Shown here: in pieces, positions 6,851 through 14,656 of the stretch
Position numbering within the stretch: position 1 is the stretch's first letter
How the letters are laid out: every line of letters starts with the position of its first letter
NCBI GenBank assembly: GCA_964351745.1
Contig: CAYGPI010000068.1
Span: 1 to 15,181 of the forward strand
Length of the DNA stretch: 15,181 bases
DNA from: CAYNJF01 sp964351745
GTDB lineage: Bacteria > Pseudomonadota > Gammaproteobacteria > Berkiellales > Berkiellaceae
Direction of reading: 5' to 3'
Position numbers and translations under genes: made by a program
Notes under the pieces: model-generated
Told to the model about the DNA's origin: nothing
The model's input: the letters and a program-made list of their open reading frames with translations, nothing else
Database searches by the model: none

Positions 6851-8885
6851 GGTTATCTCCGGATTCCAAATTTTGATTTAAATAAAGGTAGCATTTAACA
6901 GTATGTTGCTCACTCATTTTATAGGACTCAGGGTAAGATATCTCACAAGCAGGCATGGCATGTGGACACCTTGGATGGAAGTGGCAACCACTTGGAGGCG
7001 CGGCTGGTGAAGGCACTTCCCCCAAATTTTCTGTTTCAATTTTTTCTAACGGTGTTGTCGTTAACACGCTTGATAAGAGTAATTGGGTATAAGGATGCTT
7101 GGGATCTTTAAGCACCACTGAGGCTGGACCACTTTCTACAATACGGCCTAAATACATGACTGCAACAGTGTCTGCGATGTAGCTAACAACACCAATATTA
7201 TGAGTAATGAATAAATAGCTAATCTCGTACTCTAGTTTTAAAGTTTGTAGAAGATTTAAAATTTGCGCCTGAACAGAAACGTCGAGTGCACTGGTTGGCT
7301 CATCGCAGATAATCAGCTTTGGATTGACAGCCAAGGCACGGGCAATAGCAATTCGTTGTCGCTGACCACCTGAAAACTCATGGGGGTAGCGATACTTCAT
7401 ATCTGAAGATAAGCCCACTTGGCTTAATAAATTATCGACTCTCTCGTCGCGCTCTTTGGCACTTCCACCAATTTTTAGAGCCACCATGCCTTCTTCAAGA
7501 ATTTGACCAATGCGCATTTTTGGATCCATAGAAGCATTTGGGTCTTGAAAAACAAATTGCAAATCACCACGTACTTTTCGAAGATGTCGCTCAGACATGC
7601 CATGAATATCTTTACCCCAATAAACAACTTGGCCCTCGCCTTCGATCAGACTCAAAACTGCCTTGCCAGCTGTTGTTTTACCACACCCAGATTCCCCTAC
7701 TAGCGCTAATGTCTCCCCCATATCAAGCTTTAAAGATATGCCATCAACAGCTTTAATGTGCCCAATGGTTTTCTTAAAGAAGCCCTTTTTAATCGGAAAG
7801 TGGACCTTTAAGTCTTTCACAACCAAAACTGGCTTCGCATCCGGCGTTTCATATCCTTCATCAAAATCTGGTAGGGCTGGTAATTTGACAATTGGCCTTT
7901 GGTGCTCGTCTAAAGACAAATCATATCCATGACAGCGAACTTCACCATAACCAGGCACTTCAAAAGAAAATGGTTTTTCAGTATCACAAATGGCGACTTT
8001 ATTATGACACCGTTCACGAAAACGGCACAAAAGCTGGCGTTGACTTAATCTAGGTACTGCCCCTTCAATCACAGATAGAGGGCGGCCTTTGGTCGCATTC
8101 TCAGGTAAAGCTGCCAACAATTTTTGTGAATAAGGGTGTTTAGGCCCTTTAAAAAAGTCTTTGGCTGAAGATTTTTCAATAATATGGCCAGCATACATAA
8201 CACCAACCCAGTCTGCCATTTGTGCCACCACACCTAAATCATGAGTGATCAGCAATAGTGTCATCTTGTTTTTTAATTGCAAATCCTTAATAATTTGCAA
8301 AATAACCGCCTGCGTCGTGACATCTAAAGCTGTGGTTGGCTCATCTGCAATCAATAAAGTTGGCTCTTTCGCTAAATTCAAAGCTATCATCACACGTTGC
8401 TTCATACCTCCCGATAGCTCATGAGGATAAGCTTTTAGGATTCTTATGGGATCAGAGATACGGACACTATCTAAAGCAGATATTAATTGATGTTGTAGCT
8501 CTTTGTGACTTAACCCTTTGCGCCCTGATATCGCTTCAAGCATTTGTTGTTCGATCGTCATCACAGGGTTTAAAGCAGCCATAGGATCTTGGAAGATCAT
8601 GCCAATGCTCTGCTTTCTAAGTTTTCGCATCCCCTTTTCAGACATGCTAAAAATATCATAATCATCAACAATGATTTGTGAGTCTTCATAAATGTTAGCC
8701 TGATCAGGAAGCAATCTTGTTAACGTATGCGCACTGATAGATTTCCCACATCCAGACTCACCCACTAAAGCAAATGTTTTTCCTTCAGGAATTTCAAGAG
8801 AAAGCCCATCGACGGCATGAATCAAATGATCGCCAGAGCCTATGCTAACGGATAGATTCGATATCTTTAGTAAAGTTTTATTCAT
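6816..8885 (-). CDS. Peptide ABC transporter, fused two-domain ATPase (YejF/GsiA-like)
   Basis: Cytoplasmic ATPase that powers the importer encoded upstream; both nucleotide-binding domains are in one chain. Domain 1 (about 5-260): Walker A GESGCGKS (42-49), signature LSGG (157-160), Walker B LLIADEP (177-183), switch His215. Domain 2 (about 352-610): Walker A GESGCGKT (397-404), signature FSGGQ (504-508), Walker B LIICDEP (524-530), His562. Each is followed by the oligopeptide-transporter C-terminal extension starting KHPY (249-252 and 596-599). Both extensions carry four cysteines with the same spacing, C-x5-C-x6-C-x17-C (287/293/300/318 and 634/640/647/665); in some Dpp/Opp ATPases such cysteines bind a 4Fe-4S cluster. 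At 689 residues it is longer than E. coli YejF (about 530). It starts 3 bases after the upstream permease stop. The substrate is probably peptides, by family. Confidence 0.95.
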   Translation of the reverse strand: MNKTLLKISNLSVSIGSGDHLIHAVDGLSLEIPEGKTFALVGESGCGKSISAHTLTRLLPDQANIYEDSQIIVDDYDIFSMSEKGMRKLRKQSIGMIFQDPMAALNPVMTIEQQMLEAISGRKGLSHKELQHQLISALDSVRISDPIRILKAYPHELSGGMKQRVMIALNLAKEPTLLIADEPTTALDVTTQAVILQIIKDLQLKNKMTLLLITHDLGVVAQMADWVGVMYAGHIIEKSSAKDFFKGPKHPYSQKLLAALPENATKGRPLSVIEGAVPRLSQRQLLCRFRERCHNKVAICDTEKPFSFEVPGYGEVRCHGYDLSLDEHQRPIVKLPALPDFDEGYETPDAKPVLVVKDLKVHFPIKKGFFKKTIGHIKAVDGISLKLDMGETLALVGESGCGKTTAGKAVLSLIEGEGQVVYWGKDIHGMSERHLRKVRGDLQFVFQDPNASMDPKMRIGQILEEGMVALKIGGSAKERDERVDNLLSQVGLSSDMKYRYPHEFSGGQRQRIAIARALAVNPKLIICDEPTSALDVSVQAQILNLLQTLKLEYEISYLFITHNIGVVSYIADTVAVMYLGRIVESGPASVVLKDPKHPYTQLLLSSVLTTTPLEKIETENLGEVPSPAAPPSGCHFHPRCPHAMPACEISYPESYKMSEQHTVKCYLYLNQNLESGDNHGRARKLEFRA
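6857..6860 (-). promoter_or_regulatory. Ribosome-binding site fixing the HDOD gene start
   Basis: GGAG on the minus strand, within CCGGAGATAACC just before the ATG at 6850. It lies inside the C-terminal codons of the ATPase gene and supports an overlapping, translationally coupled start rather than a downstream one. Confidence 0.6.
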
Positions 8886-8888
8886 TGA

Positions 8889-10271
8889 TTAAACCCTTGG
8901 ATCAAATGCGTCTCGTACAGCATCGGCGAAAATGTTAGCCGCTAACACAAGCGTGAACATAAAAGCAAAAGCTGATAAAAGCGACCACCAAACAACTGGA
9001 GCTCTCGCTAACTCAAGTCTCGCACCATTGATCATCGTTCCCCAACTGTAAGATGAAGGATCCACACCAACACCGACATAAGATAAAACGGCTTCCGCAA
9101 GAACTAAACCACTAAAATCCAACGCCATTGAGATAAGAATAATGTGAGCAACATTAGGTAAAAGATGCTTGAAAATTATTTTAAAATGTTTGACACCGAG
9201 CACTCGAGCAGCTTGAACAAATTCTATTTCTCTTAACTTTAAAGTTTCTGCACGTAGCAATCGACATAAGCCAGTCCAACTAGTAATGCCTAAAATGACA
9301 CATAAGGCTAGCAATCTTGCATCTGAGCGCTGTGCTTGCGTCTCAAATAGGAATTGATGCTTGCTCATCACCACTTGTAATGTCAAGACAGCCGAGGCAA
9401 TGAGCAAAACGCCAGGAATGGAACTCAAAGTCGTATATATATACTGGATAATATCATCGATGATACCTCTAAAATAACCTGCCATCAGCCCCAATGTCAG
9501 AGCAAGAGGGAGCATGAAAAGCGTTGTTAAAGTGCCGATGACAAGCCCTGTGCGAATGCTTTTCATGGATTGATAAAGGACATCTTCTCCGATTTTGCTA
9601 GTTCCTAAAAGGTGGTAATAAGACATCAAACCATTGATGATGAATATAAGAGCTACAAAAATGCCTAACATCCCCAAGAGAGTTCGCCATGGAAACAATC
9701 GCTCTCCTTTTATGACGCTCCCTAAAAAATCTTCGATAGAGTTTTTTGTCAATAAACAAAAAATAGCAGCGATGGCCATACAAATACCAAACCAAACAAT
9801 GGCGCTCTGCGCAAGTAATATCAAAAGTCTACTCTGGATATCCTGAGATTTGAGCGCTAGATCAGTCAAGTGAGCTCCACCATACTCTAGTCTAGGGTAA
9901 TCTCTTGTTGTTTGGCCATCACTAAGCTCAATCACTTCTTTTGTGAATGCGTGAGTGCTCATTGGGGCCGAATAAGAAGATTCCATACCATCTTTGACTG
10001 GCTTTAGCGCCAAATCTAAAACGGATACGATCCCGCCAGTTTGATCTGATGAGGCTTTCATCTTAAGATGAATAGAATCCATAAGCCCAACGAGAATGAA
10101 TGCCCCTAAAACCATACTTGCGCATAAATGTATAGGGCGACAAAAGACTTTTTGCCAAGCTAGACGTTGATGGGGCGTCTTAACAATGTACATCACAAAG
10201 CAAAGCACCATAAGCACCAAGGCCCAAATAAGCCAATCTGTCCATAGTAGAGAAAATTGCCAACTTGTCAT
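8889..10271 (-). CDS. Peptide ABC transporter permease, YejE/DppC-like, long N-terminus
   Basis: Inner-membrane permease subunit, 460 residues. The C-terminal half (about 235-460) is a standard binding-protein-dependent permease domain with the EAA loop, EFVQAARVLGVKHFKIIFKH (350-369), that docks on the ATPase, preceded by the family landmark HLLGTSKIGEDVL (220-232) and ending in DAFDPRV. The N-terminal part is unusually long: two hydrophobic segments (about 10-30 and 50-68), a polar, probably periplasmic stretch of about 80 residues (70-148), and two more membrane segments (about 150-172 and 198-216) before the core. E. coli YejE is only about 340 residues. GAGG lies 5 bases before the ATG, which is 7 bases past the stop of the other permease. 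It probably pairs with that permease to form the channel. Confidence 0.93.
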   Translation of the reverse strand: MTSWQFSLLWTDWLIWALVLMVLCFVMYIVKTPHQRLAWQKVFCRPIHLCASMVLGAFILVGLMDSIHLKMKASSDQTGGIVSVLDLALKPVKDGMESSYSAPMSTHAFTKEVIELSDGQTTRDYPRLEYGGAHLTDLALKSQDIQSRLLILLAQSAIVWFGICMAIAAIFCLLTKNSIEDFLGSVIKGERLFPWRTLLGMLGIFVALIFIINGLMSYYHLLGTSKIGEDVLYQSMKSIRTGLVIGTLTTLFMLPLALTLGLMAGYFRGIIDDIIQYIYTTLSSIPGVLLIASAVLTLQVVMSKHQFLFETQAQRSDARLLALCVILGITSWTGLCRLLRAETLKLREIEFVQAARVLGVKHFKIIFKHLLPNVAHIILISMALDFSGLVLAEAVLSYVGVGVDPSSYSWGTMINGARLELARAPVVWWSLLSAFAFMFTLVLAANIFADAVRDAFDPRV

Positions 10272-10278
10272 AAATGCC

Positions 10279-11256
10279 TCATGTTAAACGCACCCGAGGA
10301 TCAACTAAGGTATAAGAAATATCTGTTAGAATTAAACCAACCACATATAAAACTGAGCCTAGAAATACCATAGAGCGAACGATGGCAAAATCTTGTTGGT
10401 TAATGGCATCTATCGTATAGGAGCCAAGACCTGGGATCCCAAAAAAGGATTCTGTCAGCAATGAACCTAAAAATAATAAAGGCAAAATAACAACAACCCC
10501 TGTTAAAATTGGAATCAATGCATTCCTTAGGACATGCCTAAATAAAACAACAACATCACTTAACCCCTTAGAGCGAGCTGTCTTCACATAGTCACGATTG
10601 ATTTCTTCCAAAAATAATGTTCGATACCATCGAGTGCCGGAGCCAATACCGCCAGCGACGCCTATCAAGACCGGAAGAAATAAAAACTTCACTAATGACC
10701 ATCCCTCTGCATAACCAGAAACTGGAACCCATTTAAAGGTCTTGGCAAGTAAATATTGGCCGCCAATGATATAAAACAGAGCTGAAATAGACATTAAAAT
10801 GACACAGAATATAACGCCACCAATATCCAGATAACTGTGCCTAAAAAAAACAATTAACAGAGCAAAACTAATATTAACCAATAATCCAATGATGAGAGCA
10901 GGTATCGCAATGGCAAGAGAAGGCCACATTCTTTGAGATATATCTTCACTGATATCTCTACCGGCATCCCCCCTTCCAAAATCAAAGACAAAAAGTTTTA
11001 AGGATTTTTCAAAAAAAATAGTTTCCTTAATTTTAGAAGTACCACTTTGTTCTGTATTATAGAAAAGAGGCTTATCGTAGCCACGATGATGTTTCCATGC
11101 ATCGATCCCCTCTTGGTTTATATGTTTGTGACCTAAATGAACAGCGGCAATATCATCCGGTGAATTGACCACAAAAAATAGAGCAAAGGTTAAAAGATTC
11201 ACACCAATTAAAATAGGAACGGCGTAGAGAAACCGTCTTATGATGTAAGCAATCAT
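10279..11256 (-). CDS. Peptide ABC transporter permease, YejB/DppB-like
   Basis: Inner-membrane permease subunit, 325 residues. It begins with the typical MIAYIIRRFLYAVPILIGVN first helix, followed by a periplasmic loop (about 33-108), five further hydrophobic segments (about 112-136, 145-170, 191-206, 248-268 and 296-314), the EAA loop DYVKTARSKGLSDVVVLFRH (222-241) and the usual ending DPRVRL. The landmark ESFFGIPGLGSYTIDAI (269-285) is diagnostic for DppB/OppB/YejB permeases. Its ATG overlaps the stop of the binding-protein gene by 4 bases (ATGA), a sign of translational coupling. The first periplasmic loop is longer and more charged than in typical DppB, as is common in YejB. Confidence 0.94.
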   Translation of the reverse strand: MIAYIIRRFLYAVPILIGVNLLTFALFFVVNSPDDIAAVHLGHKHINQEGIDAWKHHRGYDKPLFYNTEQSGTSKIKETIFFEKSLKLFVFDFGRGDAGRDISEDISQRMWPSLAIAIPALIIGLLVNISFALLIVFFRHSYLDIGGVIFCVILMSISALFYIIGGQYLLAKTFKWVPVSGYAEGWSLVKFLFLPVLIGVAGGIGSGTRWYRTLFLEEINRDYVKTARSKGLSDVVVLFRHVLRNALIPILTGVVVILPLLFLGSLLTESFFGIPGLGSYTIDAINQQDFAIVRSMVFLGSVLYVVGLILTDISYTLVDPRVRLT

Positions 11257-13445
11257 TCCATGTCCTTATGTCTTAGAGCTGGTTTTGTTAAAATTTTATG
11301 TCGATATTTAAGCCATGCTGGTATACATAAGATGATACCAAGTAATACCATCAAAAAGACTGGCCAGAAAATAGGTTGATTCCAGCTCTGCCTTAAAGAA
11401 GCACGTAGCTTTGAATCTAAACTTACATATTTCAAAGTGTTTCTTGACATAGCATTTGGTTTTGAAGGTGCCATCCAACCATGGGACAAAGCATACATCT
11501 TAGGATGATATCCCCATACCCAAGGAGCATCTTCTTGCAGCATTGCGATCATTTGATCTATAACTGCCTGTCTTGACTCACCATTAGGCATGCTTTTCAT
11601 CGTTTCAAATAAGGTATCAAATTTTGAGTTTTGATAATTTGAAGCATTCTCACCTCCATGCCCTACTTTGCTATTTGGCCCATAAAGAAGGAAGAGAAAA
11701 TTTTCCGGATCTGGATAGTCAGCGTTCCATCCCCATGAAAATATTTGAGCATTGCCAGATTTAATTTTATCTTGAAAGCGATTGTATTGAGTTGCTCGCA
11801 CAACAAGCTCTATACCTAGTTTTTTAAATTGCTTTCGTACCCAAGCATAAATAGCTTGCGAGTCTGGACCAGAACTCATCGTTGCATCAAGATACAAAGT
11901 TAAAGCTGAGCCTGTCTTAGGATCGATGCCTCCTTCGTAACCCGCTTGATGCAGCAGTGCTTTTGCATCAGCTAAGGACTTTCGTTTCAATTTTCCATTT
12001 TTACGGTCGTAAACTATTGGATTTGCGCCTTCCAGACTGGCTTTAAACCCAAATATCCCAGGCGGTAAAGGGCTGTGGGCAGCCATCGCCCTTCCGTTAC
12101 TAAAAATCTCAATATACTCTTCAACATCAAGCGCAATACTCAAAGCTTGTCTTAGCGCACGCTTTTCTGGCGTATACCCTCCAACAACCTCGTCTAACAT
12201 ATTAAAGGCCCAATAAGACGTTGTCGGCAAGACAGCAGTGCTAAGTTGAATCCCTTTATCTTGTAATAAGGTTGTTAAGCTTAATCCCCCAGCTCCTGCA
12301 GCCTGCAATGCTTGATCAAAACTATCTGAACTTATGCCTGATTGGTCGTAGTAGCCTTGCAAGAATTTATTCCAATAAGGAATATTCTCTTTCTCTAAAG
12401 TAAAAATAATATTGTCTACAAAAGGCAAGTCTTGGCCACTTCGATCTAATAAGCCTGCGGCTTTATCTTGATCCTCTCCAACTGTTGGATATTGCTCTCC
12501 ATGATAATTAGGGTTCCTACTTAAAACCATTCTCAGATTAGGATTGTTCTCAGCAAGCATATAAGGGCCTGTCCCAATTGGAAACCAATCTAAAGTGATA
12601 TTGTTTTCAACTAGCAAGTCCTGCGAATAAAATTTAACGGCCTCCCAAGGCATGGGTCCAAAAAAAGGCATCGCCAACCAATATATAAATTGTGGGTAAA
12701 CCCCTTTTATTTTAATTTGATAAGTATACTTATCAATGACTGTGGCCCCTTCCATTGGAATATCATTAAAATCTAAATACTTAGGCGACTCAATGCTCGC
12801 ATTTAAAGCCTTGTACTTTTTGTTAATAACTTGTTCAAACTCATCTAACCCAACAATATACTCTTGCATGAGTCCAAAAATAGGAGAGTTAAGCGTTGGA
12901 TCAGCTAATCGCTTAATTTGATAAACAAAATCATAAGCGGTTAACTCTCTAGAGCCTGTTTCGTTAAAGTCGCCTAAGGTATCAATATCATCTAAATCAT
13001 CTTCTGTTAAATCATGATATAAAAACTGATTTGATGCGCTTTTAGCAAAAGCAGGATGCGGATGGTATTCAACATTTGGCTTAATTTTTATTTCATAGAT
13101 CGTATAAGCAACCTTGTCAGTGGGAAGTGACTCATACACTTGGCCACTGGCATCCAAATAGGTAACTGTAGGCATTTCCGCAGCGACCAAGGCCTCTAAG
13201 GTATAAGGACGTTTTAAGTAATGATACTGGAGCGGTGGCTCATAAATCTGATTAGTGATAATCCATTCATTAGAAGAATATGAGCGAGCAGGATCCAAAT
13301 GCTTGGGTCTCTCACTAAAAGAAGCATATAGCTCATTCGCTTGCGCTTCTTTATTCGGGTATGGATCGTTAAGTGCAACGTCACGACATGCTGCTAAGGC
13401 TAAAAGGACAATCCATGGCACAGTTTTTAGATATTTAACTAACAC
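11253..13445 (-). CDS. Peptide ABC transporter substrate-binding lipoprotein with C-terminal membrane anchor
   Basis: A 730-residue solute-binding protein of the SBP_bac_5 (family 5) type that captures peptide-like substrates outside the inner membrane. The leader ends in a lipobox, LALAAC, with Cys20 as lipidation site. Family landmarks follow: ERPKHLDPARSYSSNEW (45-61), RELTAYDFVYQIKRLADP (166-183), IGTGPYMLAENNPNLRMV near 300, and IFSWGWNADYPDPENFLF near 580. Near the C-terminus is a hydrophobic helix (about 692-712) and a basic tail, so the protein may be held in the inner membrane at both ends. An acidic insertion, DLTEDDLDDIDTLGDF (145-160), is unusual. The start is GTG at 13445; there is a stop two codons further upstream, and AAAGGA lies 13 bases ahead, which is long. 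It is the first gene of the operon. Confidence 0.93.
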   Translation of the reverse strand: MLVKYLKTVPWIVLLALAACRDVALNDPYPNKEAQANELYASFSERPKHLDPARSYSSNEWIITNQIYEPPLQYHYLKRPYTLEALVAAEMPTVTYLDASGQVYESLPTDKVAYTIYEIKIKPNVEYHPHPAFAKSASNQFLYHDLTEDDLDDIDTLGDFNETGSRELTAYDFVYQIKRLADPTLNSPIFGLMQEYIVGLDEFEQVINKKYKALNASIESPKYLDFNDIPMEGATVIDKYTYQIKIKGVYPQFIYWLAMPFFGPMPWEAVKFYSQDLLVENNITLDWFPIGTGPYMLAENNPNLRMVLSRNPNYHGEQYPTVGEDQDKAAGLLDRSGQDLPFVDNIIFTLEKENIPYWNKFLQGYYDQSGISSDSFDQALQAAGAGGLSLTTLLQDKGIQLSTAVLPTTSYWAFNMLDEVVGGYTPEKRALRQALSIALDVEEYIEIFSNGRAMAAHSPLPPGIFGFKASLEGANPIVYDRKNGKLKRKSLADAKALLHQAGYEGGIDPKTGSALTLYLDATMSSGPDSQAIYAWVRKQFKKLGIELVVRATQYNRFQDKIKSGNAQIFSWGWNADYPDPENFLFLLYGPNSKVGHGGENASNYQNSKFDTLFETMKSMPNGESRQAVIDQMIAMLQEDAPWVWGYHPKMYALSHGWMAPSKPNAMSRNTLKYVSLDSKLRASLRQSWNQPIFWPVFLMVLLGIILCIPAWLKYRHKILTKPALRHKDME

Positions 13446-13537
13446 TTTTCAACTAAATTCCTTTTGTTTACTACACCTTATTATAAGGATCGCGTAATAT
13501 ATCACCACTATTTCATTATAACGACTTGTGAGGCTAC
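13446..13537. promoter_or_regulatory. Divergent promoter region between the ABC operon and fabI
   Basis: A 92-base AT-rich gap between divergent genes. A near-perfect palindrome, CCTTATTATAAGG (13476-13488, 6-bp arms around one base), contains on the minus strand a consensus TATAAT (13485 to 13480), which could be the -10 of the ABC operon, although the matching -35 is poor. A second minus-strand TATAAT spans 13520-13515. For fabI, no clear -35/-10 pair is visible; GAGG at 13530-13533 is its ribosome-binding site. The palindrome could also be an operator. Confidence 0.4.
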
Positions 13538-14320
13538 ATGGGATTTTTAGCAGGAAAGAAGTTCTTGGTAACCGGCTTACTAAGTAATAAATCGATTGCC
13601 TATGGGATTGCAACAGCCCTCCATAGAGAAGGTGCTCAGCTTGCCTTTACTTACCAAACAGAAAAATTTAAAGATAGAATGGCGGGACTTGCGCAAGAAT
13701 TTAACTCAAATATCATTATACAATGTGATGTTAGCAGCGATGAGCAAATAGCTCATGCTTTTGAAGAGCTTTCAAGCCATTGGCAAAACTTCGATGGTCT
13801 TATTCATTCAATTGCTTTTGCACCTAGAGATCAATTAGAAGGCAATTTTCATGAGGTTATAAGCCGTGAAGGTTTCCAAATGGCTCATGACATCAGCTCA
13901 TATAGCCTAGCCGCGCTAACGAAAGCTGCTCTTCCTAGTTTAAATGATGGTAGCAGTATTCTAACTCTTAGCTACCTCGGCGCTGAGAAAGCCGTGCCAA
14001 GTTATAATGTCATGGGCTTAGCTAAAGCAAGCTTAGAGGCTAATGTTCGCTATCTTGCAGCAAGCTTAGGTGAAAAAAATATTCGAGTGAATGGTATCTC
14101 AGCTGGTGCTATCAAAACGCTAGCGGCATCCGGCATTAAAAACTTCAAAAAGATGTTAAGCCATGGAGAAAAGGTTGCACCATTAAGACGCAATGTAACA
14201 GCTTTAGAAGTTGGTAACACGGCTGCATTCTTAAGCTCTGATTTAGCTTCTGGAATTACTGGTGAGATTTTGCATGTTGACGCAGGCTATAGCAATATTG
14301 CCATGGGTGGCATTGAATAA
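13538..14320 (+). CDS. fabI: Enoyl-[acyl-carrier-protein] reductase (NADH)
   Basis: Reduces trans-2-enoyl-ACP in the last step of each fatty-acid elongation cycle, in the cytoplasm. At 260 residues it matches E. coli FabI (262) almost end to end. Seen: MGFLAGKKFLVTGLLSNKSI (nucleotide-binding start, with the FabI-type broken glycine motif), CDV (63-65) and the catalytic set Tyr146, Tyr156 and Lys163 in LSYLGAEKAVPSYNVMGLAK, numbered as in E. coli. NISAG-type and HVDAGYS segments follow. Position 93 is Ala rather than the Gly of E. coli, a natural variant also seen in other bacteria. It has GAGG 4 bases before its ATG and diverges from the ABC operon. A hairpin follows 20 bases after the stop. 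ppiD is convergent with it. Confidence 0.97.
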   Translation: MGFLAGKKFLVTGLLSNKSIAYGIATALHREGAQLAFTYQTEKFKDRMAGLAQEFNSNIIIQCDVSSDEQIAHAFEELSSHWQNFDGLIHSIAFAPRDQLEGNFHEVISREGFQMAHDISSYSLAALTKAALPSLNDGSSILTLSYLGAEKAVPSYNVMGLAKASLEANVRYLAASLGEKNIRVNGISAGAIKTLAASGIKNFKKMLSHGEKVAPLRRNVTALEVGNTAAFLSSDLASGITGEILHVDAGYSNIAMGGIE

Positions 14321-14340
14321 CTAAACTCTGAACCTTCAAA

Positions 14341-14377
14341 AGGTGGACGGCACTCTTTTATATTGAGCTGTCCATCT
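14341..14377 (+). terminator. Probable fabI terminator hairpin
   Basis: AGGTGGACGGC (14341-14351) pairs with GCTGTCCATCT (14367-14377): 11 bp including two G-U wobbles, with a 15-base loop. It lies 20 bases after the fabI stop. The U tract is not immediate, but TTTCTTTATTTT follows at about 14387-14398, so termination efficiency is uncertain. Confidence 0.45.
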
Positions 14378-14543
14378 CCTTGAAAGTTTCTTTATTTTAA
14401 AGTCGTTTTCAAAACAGAGCGCAAAAGTCTTCCACTGCTAACTTCATCTTGAAGTTCTAAACTAAATTTATTTCGATATTTTACTTTTATAGATGTGGAA
14501 GGACGATCGCAAGATCATGTTTACTGTTCAAAGCTTAATTCTA

Positions 14544-14580
14544 ATTGTGATGCTTTGTGCTAATAAGCAAACATCACAAT
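14544..14580. repeat. Stem-loop in the fabI-ppiD gap
   Basis: ATTGTGATG (14544-14552) and CATCACAAT (14572-14580) form a perfect 9-bp stem. The 19-base loop can add an inner stem TGCT/AGCA (14558-14561 and 14566-14569) closed by AATA. No U tract follows on either strand, so it does not look like a standard terminator. Confidence 0.5.
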
Positions 14581-14656
14581 CATGGATTATAATTCAGGTC
14601 ATATCCAAATCAAGAAGAACCGTGATTTGTAATATGCGCTATTTAAGTAGCTCTAC

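Larger units (their letters stand above)
14321..14656. other. Noncoding region between convergent fabI and ppiD
   Basis: 336 bases with no convincing gene. Besides the fabI hairpin it holds a short perfect inverted repeat AACTTCA/TGAAGTT (14440-14446 and 14450-14456, 3-base loop), GATC-GCAA-GATC near 14503-14514, and a longer stem-loop at 14544-14580. A 63-codon frame from 14493 has no ribosome-binding site and runs antisense into ppiD, so I do not call it a gene. No tRNA-like fold was found. Confidence 0.6.

Noticed and set aside
13805..13840. Ala93 in FabI as a triclosan-resistance change
   Set aside because: Changes at Gly93 give resistance in E. coli, but Ala at this place is natural in many triclosan-sensitive FabI proteins, so no resistance claim is justified.
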